Positions 17,514 to 26,110 of a DNA stretch of 64,000 nucleotides are shown here, piece by piece; position 1 is the stretch's first letter, and each line of letters begins with the position of its first letter. Below the pieces are notes generated by a model, which saw only the letters and a list, made by a program, of their open reading frames with translations, ran no database searches and was not told the DNA's origin. Source of the DNA: Curtobacterium sp. L6-1 (GTDB lineage Bacteria; Actinomycetota; Actinomycetes; Actinomycetales; Microbacteriaceae); contig NZ_CP076544.1 of NCBI RefSeq assembly GCF_018885305.1, positions 1,426,001 through 1,490,000 on the forward strand, read 5' to 3'. Position numbers and translations under genes: made by a program.

Positions 17514-18608
17514 GTGCCCGATCGCCAGCTCGCGGTGTTCCCCGCATACCGCGACAACCCCTACCTGAACCTGATGCTCCTCGCGCCCCGCGCCCGCGGC
17601 TGGGACGTGCTGGAGAGCCTGCGCACCGAGGTGCTCGAGCAGCACCTCGCCCGACTCGGCAGCGGGGACGTGTTCCACATGCAGTGGACGGCGCCGATCG
17701 TGCAGCGCGCCGACGACGCGGCCGAGGCGCGGGCCCGGCTCGACCGCTTCCGCAGCGCCGTCGACGGGGCCCGCGGACGGGGCGCCCGGCTGGTGTGGAC
17801 GGTGCACAACGTCCTGCCGCACGACGCACGGCACCTCGAGCTCGAGCTGGAGCTGAACCGGTACCTGGCTGGGGCGGCGGACGTGGTGCACGTCATGAAC
17901 GTGGCGACGGCGGAGGCGGTCGCCGAGCACTACGCCATCGACCCCGCGACAGTCGAGCACGTGCCGCACCCGAGCTACCAGGGCGTGCACCCGGACACCG
18001 TCACCCGCGCCGACGCCCGTGCCTCGTTCGGTCTGGACGACGCGGACCTCGCCGTCCTCGCCTTCGGCCAGATGCGGCCCTACAAGGGGCTGGACGTCCT
18101 GGTCGACGCCGTCCGACGCCTGCCCGCCGAGCGTCGACCGGTCCTGCTGCTCGCCGGCCGGACCACGGCGGACGACCGCGCGACGATCGACGGGCTGCTC
18201 GCCGACGGCACGCTCGGCGACGTCCGGGCCGTCCGTGAGCACGACCACGTCCACGACGGCGAGGTCCAGCGCTGGTTCCGGGCGGCCGACGTCGCCGTGT
18301 TCCCTTACCGACGCGTGCTGAACTCGGGAAGCCTGCACCTGGCAGCCTCGTTCGGCCTGCCCGCCGTCCTCCCCGCCGAGCCGCACCTGCTCGCCGAGTT
18401 CGGAGACGAACCGTGGATCCGCTGGTTCGACACCGCCCAACCGGCCGCGTCGATCGCCGCGCTCCTCGGCGACGGCGCCGTGGTCCACGACGGCCCGTCC
18501 CGCGACGAGGGGGCCCGGACCGCCGCCGCGTTCAGCCGACGGCTCGCGCCGTTCCCGGTCTCACGTCGGTACGCCGACCTCCTCGACGAGGTCGCCTCGT
18601 CGGCCTGA
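17514..18608 (+). CDS. Family 4 glycosyltransferase
   Basis: 364 residues from a GTG. It is a GT-B protein: an N-terminal acceptor domain (FHMQWTAPIV, WTVHNVLPHD, VVHVMNVATAEAV) and a C-terminal donor domain with LAFGQMRPYKGLDVLVDAV and FPYRRVLNSGSLHLAASFGLP in the place of the usual EX7E region. The His of TVHNVLPHD is typical of a GT4 subgroup that includes mannosyl- and glucosyltransferases. Donor not assignable. It is preceded by its own -10 box and ends 4 bp before the stop of the convergent GT2 gene. Confidence 0.82.
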   Translation: MPDRQLAVFPAYRDNPYLNLMLLAPRARGWDVLESLRTEVLEQHLARLGSGDVFHMQWTAPIVQRADDAAEARARLDRFRSAVDGARGRGARLVWTVHNVLPHDARHLELELELNRYLAGAADVVHVMNVATAEAVAEHYAIDPATVEHVPHPSYQGVHPDTVTRADARASFGLDDADLAVLAFGQMRPYKGLDVLVDAVRRLPAERRPVLLLAGRTTADDRATIDGLLADGTLGDVRAVREHDHVHDGEVQRWFRAADVAVFPYRRVLNSGSLHLAASFGLPAVLPAEPHLLAEFGDEPWIRWFDTAQPAASIAALLGDGAVVHDGPSRDEGARTAAAFSRRLAPFPVSRRYADLLDEVASSA

Positions 18609-18612
18609 CGGG

Positions 18613-20271
18613 TCAGCGCAGGCGGCGCGCCACGCGGCGGAGCGCCGAGGCGAGTCCCCGCTCCGGAGCGGCGCGTCGGTCCACCAGGAACCGCCAGCCG
18701 TCCCGGCGGTCGGCGAGGGGCTGCAGCGGTGCCGTCGGAGGGAGCGGCGGGAGCGGCATCCGCGCGGTCACCACCGGGAGCCGGACGTCCGCCACGGCGG
18801 CGACGACCGAGACCGTGTGCCGACCGGCGGGCAGGCTCACCCCGTCGACGTCCGCGCGCCACCGCCCGGCGGCCGTGTCGGTCGTGAGCGGGACGCGGAC
18901 CGCGCCGTCCGAGAGCACGAGGGTCAGGCCGGGAGGCACGGTGTCGGTCCGCAGCGGCCCCGTCAGGACCAGCCCTGCCGCCGTCGGCTCCGCGCCGTCG
19001 ACGACCAACGGCACCACGTGGCGGAGGCGAGCAGCGTCCGCGACGTCCTGCGGGCCTCCCGACCGGACCGCCTCGGCCATCACACCGACGAGACCGTCCG
19101 CGTCCGACGGGAGCGGCAGGTCGCGGAGACGCGGTGTCCAGGCGGCGACGCGCTCCGGGTCGGCCGCGTCCGCGGTGTTGACGAGCGCGGGCAGGAGACC
19201 GTCCGCCACGAGTGCGGCCACGTCCTCCGCGGCCGTCTTCCCCGACGTCTGCAGGGTCGAGAGCGCCACGGTCCAGGCGTCGGCCCGCTCGGTGGGGTCG
19301 TCGGTCGCGGTGCCCCGGACGAAGCGCTCCGCGACGTCCCACGCGTCGGCCAGGACGAGCAGCCACAGCACGCGCCGGTGCGGTGCGACCGTCGCCAGGC
19401 CGCCCCTCCCGACCGCGGCGACCAGTGGTGCGAGTGCGGCGGCCACGAGGCGCGTCGCCTCCGCGTCGGGGTCCGTCAGCAGGAACCGGTGCAGGTGGGC
19501 CCAGCCGTCGGCGTCGAGCACGACCTCGGCGTGCTGACGACGCAGCGCGGGGTCGCCGGCGACCAGGTCGGCGCACCGGAGCTCCTGCTCGAGGTACCGC
19601 GCCGTGACAGCGGCGTCGGCACGCAGCGACAGGGAGGACGTGTCGCCGCGGTCGCGGTACAGGTAGACACACGCCGGGACGACGTCGACGCTGGTCGCCA
19701 CCGTGACGGCCCGGGTCATCGGCTCGATGTCCTCGACGCTCGGGACCTCCGGGAACCGGAGGCCGGCGCGGTCCCACGAGGACCGACGGAACATCCGGTT
19801 CCAGCAGGCGCGACCGGACAGCAGGGCAGGCGCCTCGGCGGGCGTGACGGTGCGGGTCGGACCGTCGAAGAGGTGCCACCGCGCGGTCGGGCTCCACGTC
19901 GCCGTCGGTGAGAACTTCAGGTGGTCGCCGACCACCATGTCCGACCCGCTCGCGGTGATCGTCTCGAGCATCGTCCGGTAGGCCCCGTCGGGGACGATGT
20001 CGTCGGCGTCCGCGAAGACGAGGTACTCCCCCGTGGCGGCGGCGACGCCCTCGTTGCGGGCTGCGGCGGCGCTGCCGGCCCGGGACGACAGCAGCCGGAC
20101 GCGGGGGTCCGACGCTGCGGCGGCGGCCACGATCGCCGCGGTGTCGTCGGTGGAGCCGTTCTCGACGACCAGGACCTCCATCGACTCGACGTCCTGGGCG
20201 AGGACGCTCTCGAGGAGCTCGGCGATCCAGGGGGCACTGTCGTGGGCGGGGACGACGACGGACAGGGACAT
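18613..20271 (-). CDS. Family 2 glycosyltransferase with long C-terminal extension
   Basis: 552 residues from the ATG at 20271, chosen because GGAGG lies 5 nt upstream; a TTG four codons earlier is also open. The GT-A domain covers ~1-220 (SVVVPAHDSAPWIAELLESVL, VLVVENGSTDD, VFADADDIVPDGAY). This is the type found in teichoic-acid polymerase fusions, and the DADD and VEDIEP motifs match the paralogous N-terminal domain of the next gene. The last ~330 residues are mostly helical then beta-rich, with no recognised domain. Probably co-transcribed with the TagF-type gene 39 bp upstream. Confidence 0.82.
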   Translation of the reverse strand: MSLSVVVPAHDSAPWIAELLESVLAQDVESMEVLVVENGSTDDTAAIVAAAAASDPRVRLLSSRAGSAAAARNEGVAAATGEYLVFADADDIVPDGAYRTMLETITASGSDMVVGDHLKFSPTATWSPTARWHLFDGPTRTVTPAEAPALLSGRACWNRMFRRSSWDRAGLRFPEVPSVEDIEPMTRAVTVATSVDVVPACVYLYRDRGDTSSLSLRADAAVTARYLEQELRCADLVAGDPALRRQHAEVVLDADGWAHLHRFLLTDPDAEATRLVAAALAPLVAAVGRGGLATVAPHRRVLWLLVLADAWDVAERFVRGTATDDPTERADAWTVALSTLQTSGKTAAEDVAALVADGLLPALVNTADAADPERVAAWTPRLRDLPLPSDADGLVGVMAEAVRSGGPQDVADAARLRHVVPLVVDGAEPTAAGLVLTGPLRTDTVPPGLTLVLSDGAVRVPLTTDTAAGRWRADVDGVSLPAGRHTVSVVAAVADVRLPVVTARMPLPPLPPTAPLQPLADRRDGWRFLVDRRAAPERGLASALRRVARRLR

Positions 20272-20310
20272 GCTGACCTCCAACTCGTTCCCGGACCACT
20301 CACGACGTCG

Positions 20311-23013
20311 TCAGTGACCGCTGGTGAGTGCCTCCATCGCGGCGACGACCCGTTCGCAGTTCTTCCCGTCGCGGAACACGAAGGTGTCCCGGACGCGCTC
20401 GTCGTAGGGCGCTGTGTTCTCGAACCCACGGGAGGCGTGCGCCTGGAGTGCGCGGACGACGGCGTCCCCGTCGCGCTCGACGGGTCCGAAGCCGTTCCGG
20501 GTGAAGTCGAAGTAGCCCTGGCGACCGACGTGCGTGCCGTCGAAGAACGACTCGCGGTCGAACTGGAAGTACACCAACGGGACGTCGATGTACGCCGCGT
20601 CGAACGCCAGCGACGAGTAGTCCGTGACGAACGCCGCCGTCCGCGCCAGTACGTCCTGGACGTTGTCCCGGGCGAAGTCGAGGATGCGCACGTGCGCCGG
20701 GAGGTCGAACTCCTCCAGGTACACCCGCATGTTCGGGTGGGGCATGAAGGCCAGGGTCTTGCCGTGCTGTGCAGCGAGGTCCTGCAGTTCCCGCGACCCG
20801 AGGAGCGCGCGGTACTCCCGGGCGTACTCGCTCGCGCCGAAGTCCTTGATCGGGAGACGCTTGTTCGACCCCTCGACCCGCTCGCCGAGCAGGTTCTGGC
20901 GCCACGTCGGCATCACGAGGAGGAGGTCGCGGTCGGCCGGCCGGACCGCGCGTCGTCGACGGAGGAGCGCATCGTGGCGAGGAAGGCCGGTCAGTGCCAC
21001 TTCGTGTGACGAGAACGAGTACGGACCGTGGCCGGCGATCGCCTGGTGCTCGGCAGGGGTCGTCGTGACGAAGACGTCGATCTTCTTCCAGCTCAACCAC
21101 CGCGACAGGTCGTTGTGGATCACGCCGTGCTGCAGGAACGTGTACCGGAACCGGGAACGACCGTAGCGGCGCTGGTTCAACGGCTGCGTCACGTAGGCAT
21201 CCGCGTGCGACGACGCCAGGTGGTCGGCGTGCAGCATGAGCAGCTTCCACTGCCAGCTCCCGTGCGCCACCAGGCGGAAGCCGTCCGCCTGCAGCCGCGC
21301 CCAGTCCGCCGAGTCCTCGCGCAGCACGAACCACGCGTTGATGTCCGGGCGGTTGTCACGGACCCAGCGGTAGAGGTGCTCGGCGTTGTCGTTGGCGTCG
21401 GTGTCCCGGTCCATGAAGACCCACGCGTGCTGGTAGCGGTTCCGCACGCGCGAGGTCTTCAGCGAGAACTCGAGGACCTCGTCGCTCAAGTTCGTCTTGC
21501 TGAAGTTGCGCCGCGTCTTGCGCCACGACTGGCGCAGTCGCCGGACACCGTGTCGCAGCGCGTCGACGTCGTCGGGCGCGAAGCGGTCTCGGACCTGCTT
21601 CCGGATGCCCATGATCGCCGGGTTGATCTGGCGGTTCGTCAGCCCTTCGGGCCCGGCCATCACCTCGCCGCGGGTGACCTGCATGAGGACGCCGTCGAGG
21701 CGCACCTTCGTCCGGAGGCCGCGTTCGAACCAGAGGTGCCGCTCGCGGATCAGGGTGCGCCCGTAGAAGGTGTAGTCGCGCACGGTCTCGTGCACGGGCT
21801 CGACGGTCTCCCCGTCGACCTCGAACGACTCGTCGGGGAGTTCGCCGGAGAACCAGTAGGAGACCTTGACCTGCTGGCGACCCTCGTCCACGTCCGACAA
21901 CCGCACGTAGTCCTGCCGGATCGGTTCGCCCGAGTACCCCTGCAGGAGTGCCTGCCGAACCGCGAACTCGACGTGCATCAGGTCGAAGCTCCGGACCGCC
22001 TCGTCGGCGACGAGGGCGCGGATTTCACGGACGAGCTCGTGGAAGCGCGGCAGGACGTCCACCGGCGCAGCCGCGGAGAGCGACTGCACGGCGAGCTGTT
22101 CCTTGAAGTACCAGAACAGGTCGTAGAGCACGGTGTTCTCGACCCACCGCGGGACGGTCTCGTACTCGGCGGTCGCGAGACGGAGGACGTCGAGGTAGCC
22201 GTGCTCGAGCACGGCGGTGTACTTCTCGCGCATCCGGAAGCTCTTCTCGAGCAGCGACGAGCCGTCGCCCCGGGTCCGGTACAGGTACTTCGCCGAGGCC
22301 ATCAGGCCGGTCCGCTCGCTCCTGGTGAGGAGCATGTACCGGGCGATGAAGTGCCCGTCCTCGAAGTTGGGGCGGACACGGTCGTCGAACCGCAGGCCGT
22401 GCTCGCGGATCAGCGAGTTCCGCATGAAGGACGAGTTGACACTCAGCTGGATGATCGGGTCGGCGTGGAGGTTGACGATCCGCGACCCCTTGCCGAATTT
22501 GCGTCGCTGGGGATGGTTGTCCCGGATCTCGCCCGACTCCAGCAACCGCATCTGGTGCGCGGCGAGCAGGTTGACCGGCTCCGGACGCGCGCTGTCGCCG
22601 TAGAGGGCGATGAACTTGAAGACCTCGACGAAGTACTGCGGGTCGAGCACATCGTCGGGGTCGGTGAACGTGACCCACTCACCGGTGGCGTGCTCGAGTC
22701 CGGCGTTCCGGGCCTCGGCCACCCAGCGGTTCTCCTGGGCGAGGACGCGGACGTGGTGCTCGCGGCCGACGGCCCAGTCCTGCAGGATCTGCAGGCCACC
22801 GTCGGTCGATCCGTCGTCGACGAAGACCAGCTGCACCTTCTCGATGCCCACGGCTTGCTCGGCGAGGGACCGCAGGAACGCGGGGAGGTACCGTGCGACG
22901 TTGTAGGTCGCGATGACGGCGCTGACCTGGAAGGGCCATGCTGCCTGTCGATCGTCCGTCGCCCCTCGTGCCTCGAGCTCCATGCCGTCGTCCCCGTTCC
23001 CCGTCGTGTCCAC
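20311..23013 (-). CDS. Fused GT2 glycosyltransferase and TagF-like CDP-glycerol glycerophosphotransferase
   Basis: 900 residues from a GTG; a later ATG (residue 11) is an alternative. Residues ~28-250 are a GT-A domain (SAVIATYNVARYLPAFLRSL, FVDDGSTDGG, TFTDPDDVLDP). Residues ~550-895 match the CDP-glycerol:poly(glycerophosphate) glycerophosphotransferase fold, with both expected catalytic His motifs, LQHGVIHND (628-630) and FMPHPN (756-761), and the CDP-site TDYSSLAFD (797-). The frame is continuous, so this is a true fusion. It probably builds a glycosylated polyol-phosphate or related phosphodiester polymer; the actual donor could be CDP-glycerol or another CDP-polyol. It starts 2 bp after the ABC ATPase stop. 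Confidence 0.88.
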   Translation of the reverse strand: MDTTGNGDDGMELEARGATDDRQAAWPFQVSAVIATYNVARYLPAFLRSLAEQAVGIEKVQLVFVDDGSTDGGLQILQDWAVGREHHVRVLAQENRWVAEARNAGLEHATGEWVTFTDPDDVLDPQYFVEVFKFIALYGDSARPEPVNLLAAHQMRLLESGEIRDNHPQRRKFGKGSRIVNLHADPIIQLSVNSSFMRNSLIREHGLRFDDRVRPNFEDGHFIARYMLLTRSERTGLMASAKYLYRTRGDGSSLLEKSFRMREKYTAVLEHGYLDVLRLATAEYETVPRWVENTVLYDLFWYFKEQLAVQSLSAAAPVDVLPRFHELVREIRALVADEAVRSFDLMHVEFAVRQALLQGYSGEPIRQDYVRLSDVDEGRQQVKVSYWFSGELPDESFEVDGETVEPVHETVRDYTFYGRTLIRERHLWFERGLRTKVRLDGVLMQVTRGEVMAGPEGLTNRQINPAIMGIRKQVRDRFAPDDVDALRHGVRRLRQSWRKTRRNFSKTNLSDEVLEFSLKTSRVRNRYQHAWVFMDRDTDANDNAEHLYRWVRDNRPDINAWFVLREDSADWARLQADGFRLVAHGSWQWKLLMLHADHLASSHADAYVTQPLNQRRYGRSRFRYTFLQHGVIHNDLSRWLSWKKIDVFVTTTPAEHQAIAGHGPYSFSSHEVALTGLPRHDALLRRRRAVRPADRDLLLVMPTWRQNLLGERVEGSNKRLPIKDFGASEYAREYRALLGSRELQDLAAQHGKTLAFMPHPNMRVYLEEFDLPAHVRILDFARDNVQDVLARTAAFVTDYSSLAFDAAYIDVPLVYFQFDRESFFDGTHVGRQGYFDFTRNGFGPVERDGDAVVRALQAHASRGFENTAPYDERVRDTFVFRDGKNCERVVAAMEALTSGH

Positions 23014-23015
23014 CG

Positions 23016-23744
23016 TCAGACGGTCTTGTTGTACGCGGCCACGACGTCGTCCGTCTTGCCGATCATCTGGAGCTCACCCTGGTTCAGCCAGGCGACCTCG
23101 TCGCACATGTCCTTCACGGTGCCCATCGAGTGCGAGACGAGGATGACCGTGCGGCCCTCCTCCTTCATCTCCTTGAACTTCGTGCGGCAGCGCTTCTGGA
23201 ACGTCGCGTCACCCACGGCCAGGACCTCGTCCACGACCAGGATGTCCGGCGTCACCGCGACCGCGACGGAGAACCCGAGCCGGACGTACATGCCCGACGA
23301 GTAGTTCTTCACGGGCTGGTCGATGAAGTGACCGACACCGGAGAACGACACGATCTCGTCGAACTTGCGCGCGACCTCCTTCCGGCTCATCCCGAGGATG
23401 GAGCCGTTGAGGAACACGTTCTCGCGGCCGGAGAGTTCGGGGTGGAACCCGGAGCCGACCTCGAGCAGGGACGCCTGCTTGCCGCGGGCGGTGATGGTGC
23501 CCTCCTCCGGCCAGAGGATCTTCGCGAGGCACTTCAGCAGGGTGGACTTGCCCGACCCGTTCTTGCCGATGAGCCCGAAGGTCTTCCCCTGCGGCACCTC
23601 GAACGAGACGTCCTTGAGGGCCCAGAAGTCCTCGTGCACGGACTTCTTGCCGCGCATGACCATGCTCTTCAGGGAGTCGTTGCGCTCGTGGTACATGCGG
23701 AAGCGCTTGGAGACGTTCTCGACGGTGACGGCGGCATCGTTCAC
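23016..23744 (-). CDS. ABC transporter ATP-binding protein of a polysaccharide/teichoic acid exporter
   Basis: 242 residues from a GTG overlapping the permease stop as GTGA. Walker A GKNGSGKST (60-68), signature YSSGMYVRL (148-156) and Walker B ILVVDEVLAVGD (168-179) are intact. It belongs to the TagH/RfbE/Wzt type (WALKDVSFEV start, GSGFHPELSGRENV). It lacks the C-terminal carbohydrate-binding domain that Wzt uses to read O-antigen ends and the long tail of Bacillus TagH. It powers export of the lipid-linked polymer with the adjacent permease. Confidence 0.92.
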   Translation of the reverse strand: MNDAAVTVENVSKRFRMYHERNDSLKSMVMRGKKSVHEDFWALKDVSFEVPQGKTFGLIGKNGSGKSTLLKCLAKILWPEEGTITARGKQASLLEVGSGFHPELSGRENVFLNGSILGMSRKEVARKFDEIVSFSGVGHFIDQPVKNYSSGMYVRLGFSVAVAVTPDILVVDEVLAVGDATFQKRCRTKFKEMKEEGRTVILVSHSMGTVKDMCDEVAWLNQGELQMIGKTDDVVAAYNKTV

Positions 23745-24562
23745 AGCAGTTCGGCCAGCTTCTTCTCGTTGCGGGAGAACACGACGTAGCCGATCGCGAG
23801 CGAGACGCACCCGGCGAGTGCGCACGCGACCAGGTCGCTCCATTCCGGCAGTCGGTTGTCGTACATGAGGTTGCGGAAGACCTCGGAGAACCGCTCGATC
23901 GGGTTGAGCTTGTAGACCGTGACGATCCAGGGGTGCCCGGCCTTCTGGGCGGCGTTCTCGACGAGGGAGATCGGGTAGATGATCGGCGACAGGTACATCC
24001 ACATCTGCAGGCCGATGCCCACGAGGTGCTGCATGTCGCGGAAGTGCACGTTGACGATGGAGAGCATCAGGCCGATGCCGGCGGCGAACATCGCGAGGAA
24101 CACCATCGTCAGTGCGATGACCGGCAGGTACAGGAACCACTTCGACCCGAAGATCGCCAGCGCGATGAGCAGCACCCCCATCTCGACGAGCCAGGTGAAC
24201 CCGAAGGACCCGACCGCCGCGAGCGGCAGCGTCATCCGCGGGAAGTAGACCTTCTTGATGAGCGACCCGTTGGACACGATCGAGGTCATGCCGGCGTTGA
24301 TGACGTTGCGCGCGAAGATCCACGGCAGCAGTCCGCACATGAGCCAGAGCGGGTAGATCTCGAGCCCGCTGGGGTCGCCCACCTCGAGCCGTGCCCGGAA
24401 GATGAACGAGTAGACGATCGTGTAGATCAGCATCGTCGCGAGCGGGTTGATCAGCGACCACAGCTGTCCGAAGACCGTGCGACGGTACTTGCCCTTCACC
24501 TCGCGTGCCGTGAGGTTCGCCAGCAGCTCTCGCGACGACAAGAGGTCGTTGAAGTACGACAT
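23741..24562 (-). CDS. ABC-2 type polysaccharide/teichoic acid export permease
   Basis: 273 residues with six membrane segments and the N-terminal amphipathic motif LTAREVKGKYRRTVFGQLW typical of TagG/RfbD/Wzm permeases. It forms the membrane channel of the exporter with the downstream ATPase. A GGAGG lies 16 nt before the ATG, farther than usual, so the start is less certain. It leads the minus-strand core (permease, ATPase, GT2-TagF fusion, GT2) and is divergent from the GT4 gene at 24740. Confidence 0.92.
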   Translation of the reverse strand: MSYFNDLLSSRELLANLTAREVKGKYRRTVFGQLWSLINPLATMLIYTIVYSFIFRARLEVGDPSGLEIYPLWLMCGLLPWIFARNVINAGMTSIVSNGSLIKKVYFPRMTLPLAAVGSFGFTWLVEMGVLLIALAIFGSKWFLYLPVIALTMVFLAMFAAGIGLMLSIVNVHFRDMQHLVGIGLQMWMYLSPIIYPISLVENAAQKAGHPWIVTVYKLNPIERFSEVFRNLMYDNRLPEWSDLVACALAGCVSLAIGYVVFSRNEKKLAELL

Positions 24563-24639
24563 GCTTCGGGTGCAGGCTCCTCCGGGGCGCAGCGGAGCGC
24601 TCCTGGTGCAGGGTTCGGGGACGAGTCATTGTCGCACAA

Positions 24640-24654
24640 GGTCGGTGGCCGACC
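24640..24654. promoter_or_regulatory. Inverted repeat in the divergent region of the polymer locus
   Basis: GGTCGG-TGG-CCGACC lies about halfway between the permease start and the divergent GT4 start. Its size and symmetry would fit a dimeric regulator that controls both arms, but no regulator gene is nearby. Confidence 0.3.
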
Positions 24655-24727
24655 GCATCGCGCCGGGCGGTCAACGCCTGGGGGACGACGAGGTGGTGAA
24701 TCCCTGAAGAACCGTCGCTGAATCCAG

Positions 24728-24733
24728 TAGTGT
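24728..24733 (+). promoter_or_regulatory. -10 box of the GT4 gene at 24740
   Basis: TAGTGT is followed by 6 nt and then the GTG start, with no ribosome site, indicating a leaderless transcript for the right arm. Confidence 0.45.
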
Positions 24734-24739
24734 CGACAG

Positions 24740-26110
24740 GTGCTCGTCAGCTTCGCGAACCACTCCACAGCGCCCGTGAACCTCGGCGGCGCGGAGCGGT
24801 CCCTCCTCCGGTTCGTCGAAGACTGGGCGGCCGCCGACCCGGACCTCTCCCCCCACTTCGTCACGAAGGCGCCGCGGGGCAAGTTCATCGAGGCGCTCGA
24901 CGAGCGCGGCTGGCAGTACGACGCCTTCCGGTTCCGTGGATGGGCGCTCCCGAGCCCGCAGCCGGCCCCCGCCGCCGAGCGCGCCGCGTTCGCGACCGTC
25001 GACTACGCCGCGGTGAACGCGATCATCCGCCTCTACGAGCGCCGACGTCCCGACCTCGTGGTGACGAACACCCTGGTGGCCCCGTGGGCGTCGTACGCGG
25101 CGGCCGTGCTCGGCATCCCGCAGGCGTGGTTCGTCCGCGAGTACGGCGACCTCGACCACGGTCTCCACTTCCAGCACGGCCGCGCCGGGACCCTCGGCGA
25201 CATCGGCCTGCTCGCCGGGGCCGTCGTGACGAACTCGGGCGCGATGCGGGACCACCTCGCGCAGTACATGCCCGCCGAGAAGATCTCGGTCGCGTACCCG
25301 TCGGTCGACGTGGACCGCCTCCGCGCGACCCGCGCCGAGGCGCCGACCGTCCGGCCGTTCCCGCAGACGGAGCCCGGCCTCCGCGTCACGGTCGTCGGAC
25401 GCGTCGAGGAGTCGAAGGGCCAGCACCGCGTCGTCGACGCCCTCGGCCTCCTCCGTGACCGCGGGGTCACCGCGAGCGTCTGCTTCGTCGGCAGCTGGAA
25501 GCAGCCCGGCGAGGACCAGCGCCTCCTCGACCGTGCCCGCGCGCTGGGCGTCGCCGAGCACGTCGTCTTCGCGGGCGAGCAGACCACCCCGGCCCCGTAC
25601 GTCGAGGCCGCCGACGTCTGCGTCACGCCGTCCACGATCGAGGCCTTCGGCCGCACCACGGCCGAGTACATGGCCCTCGGCAAGCCGGTCGTCGCCACAC
25701 GCGAGGGCGGCAGCGCCGAACTCGTCGAGCCCGGCGTCACGGGCGCGCTCGTCGCCGCAGCCGACACCTCGGCACTCGCGGACACCCTCGCGGCGTACGC
25801 GGCGGACCCCGGCTCGGTCGGGAGGCACGGTGCGGCCGCGCCGGACCGGCTCGCGTCCGTCACGGGCGCCGGCCACGACAACGCCGCCGCGATCGCGCGC
25901 TTCACCGCGCTCGTCGGCACCGAGGGCTACCGCCTCCCCCAGGCGGCCCGCTACTGGTTCGAGCTGCCGGGCGCGTACGCCTCGCTCGGTGCGACGAGCG
26001 CACGAGCCGCCGTGGGCCTCCTGACCGCCCGGGTGCGGAGCCGTTCCGGCGCCGTCGGGCGGCTGCTGGCCCGACCCGGCGCCCTCGTCCGTAAGGTGAC
26101 CCGCCGATGA
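24740..26110 (+). CDS. Family 4 glycosyltransferase
   Basis: 456 residues from a GTG. The N-terminal GT-B half has the family start VNLGGAERSLLRFVEDW and the acceptor-side AWFVREYGDLDHG. The donor half has VTVVGRVEESKGQHRVVDAL and the EX7E-type STIEAFGRTTAEYMALGKPVVATREGG. About 80 residues beyond the donor domain are amphipathic and Arg-rich, perhaps for membrane contact. The stop overlaps the next ATG (ATGA). First gene of the right arm; sugar unknown. Confidence 0.88.
   Translation: MLVSFANHSTAPVNLGGAERSLLRFVEDWAAADPDLSPHFVTKAPRGKFIEALDERGWQYDAFRFRGWALPSPQPAPAAERAAFATVDYAAVNAIIRLYERRRPDLVVTNTLVAPWASYAAAVLGIPQAWFVREYGDLDHGLHFQHGRAGTLGDIGLLAGAVVTNSGAMRDHLAQYMPAEKISVAYPSVDVDRLRATRAEAPTVRPFPQTEPGLRVTVVGRVEESKGQHRVVDALGLLRDRGVTASVCFVGSWKQPGEDQRLLDRARALGVAEHVVFAGEQTTPAPYVEAADVCVTPSTIEAFGRTTAEYMALGKPVVATREGGSAELVEPGVTGALVAAADTSALADTLAAYAADPGSVGRHGAAAPDRLASVTGAGHDNAAAIARFTALVGTEGYRLPQAARYWFELPGAYASLGATSARAAVGLLTARVRSRSGAVGRLLARPGALVRKVTRR

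Noticed and set aside
20311..23013. Artificial joining of two genes by a frameshift
   Set aside because: Both domains and the linker are in one frame with uniform codon use and no internal stop.
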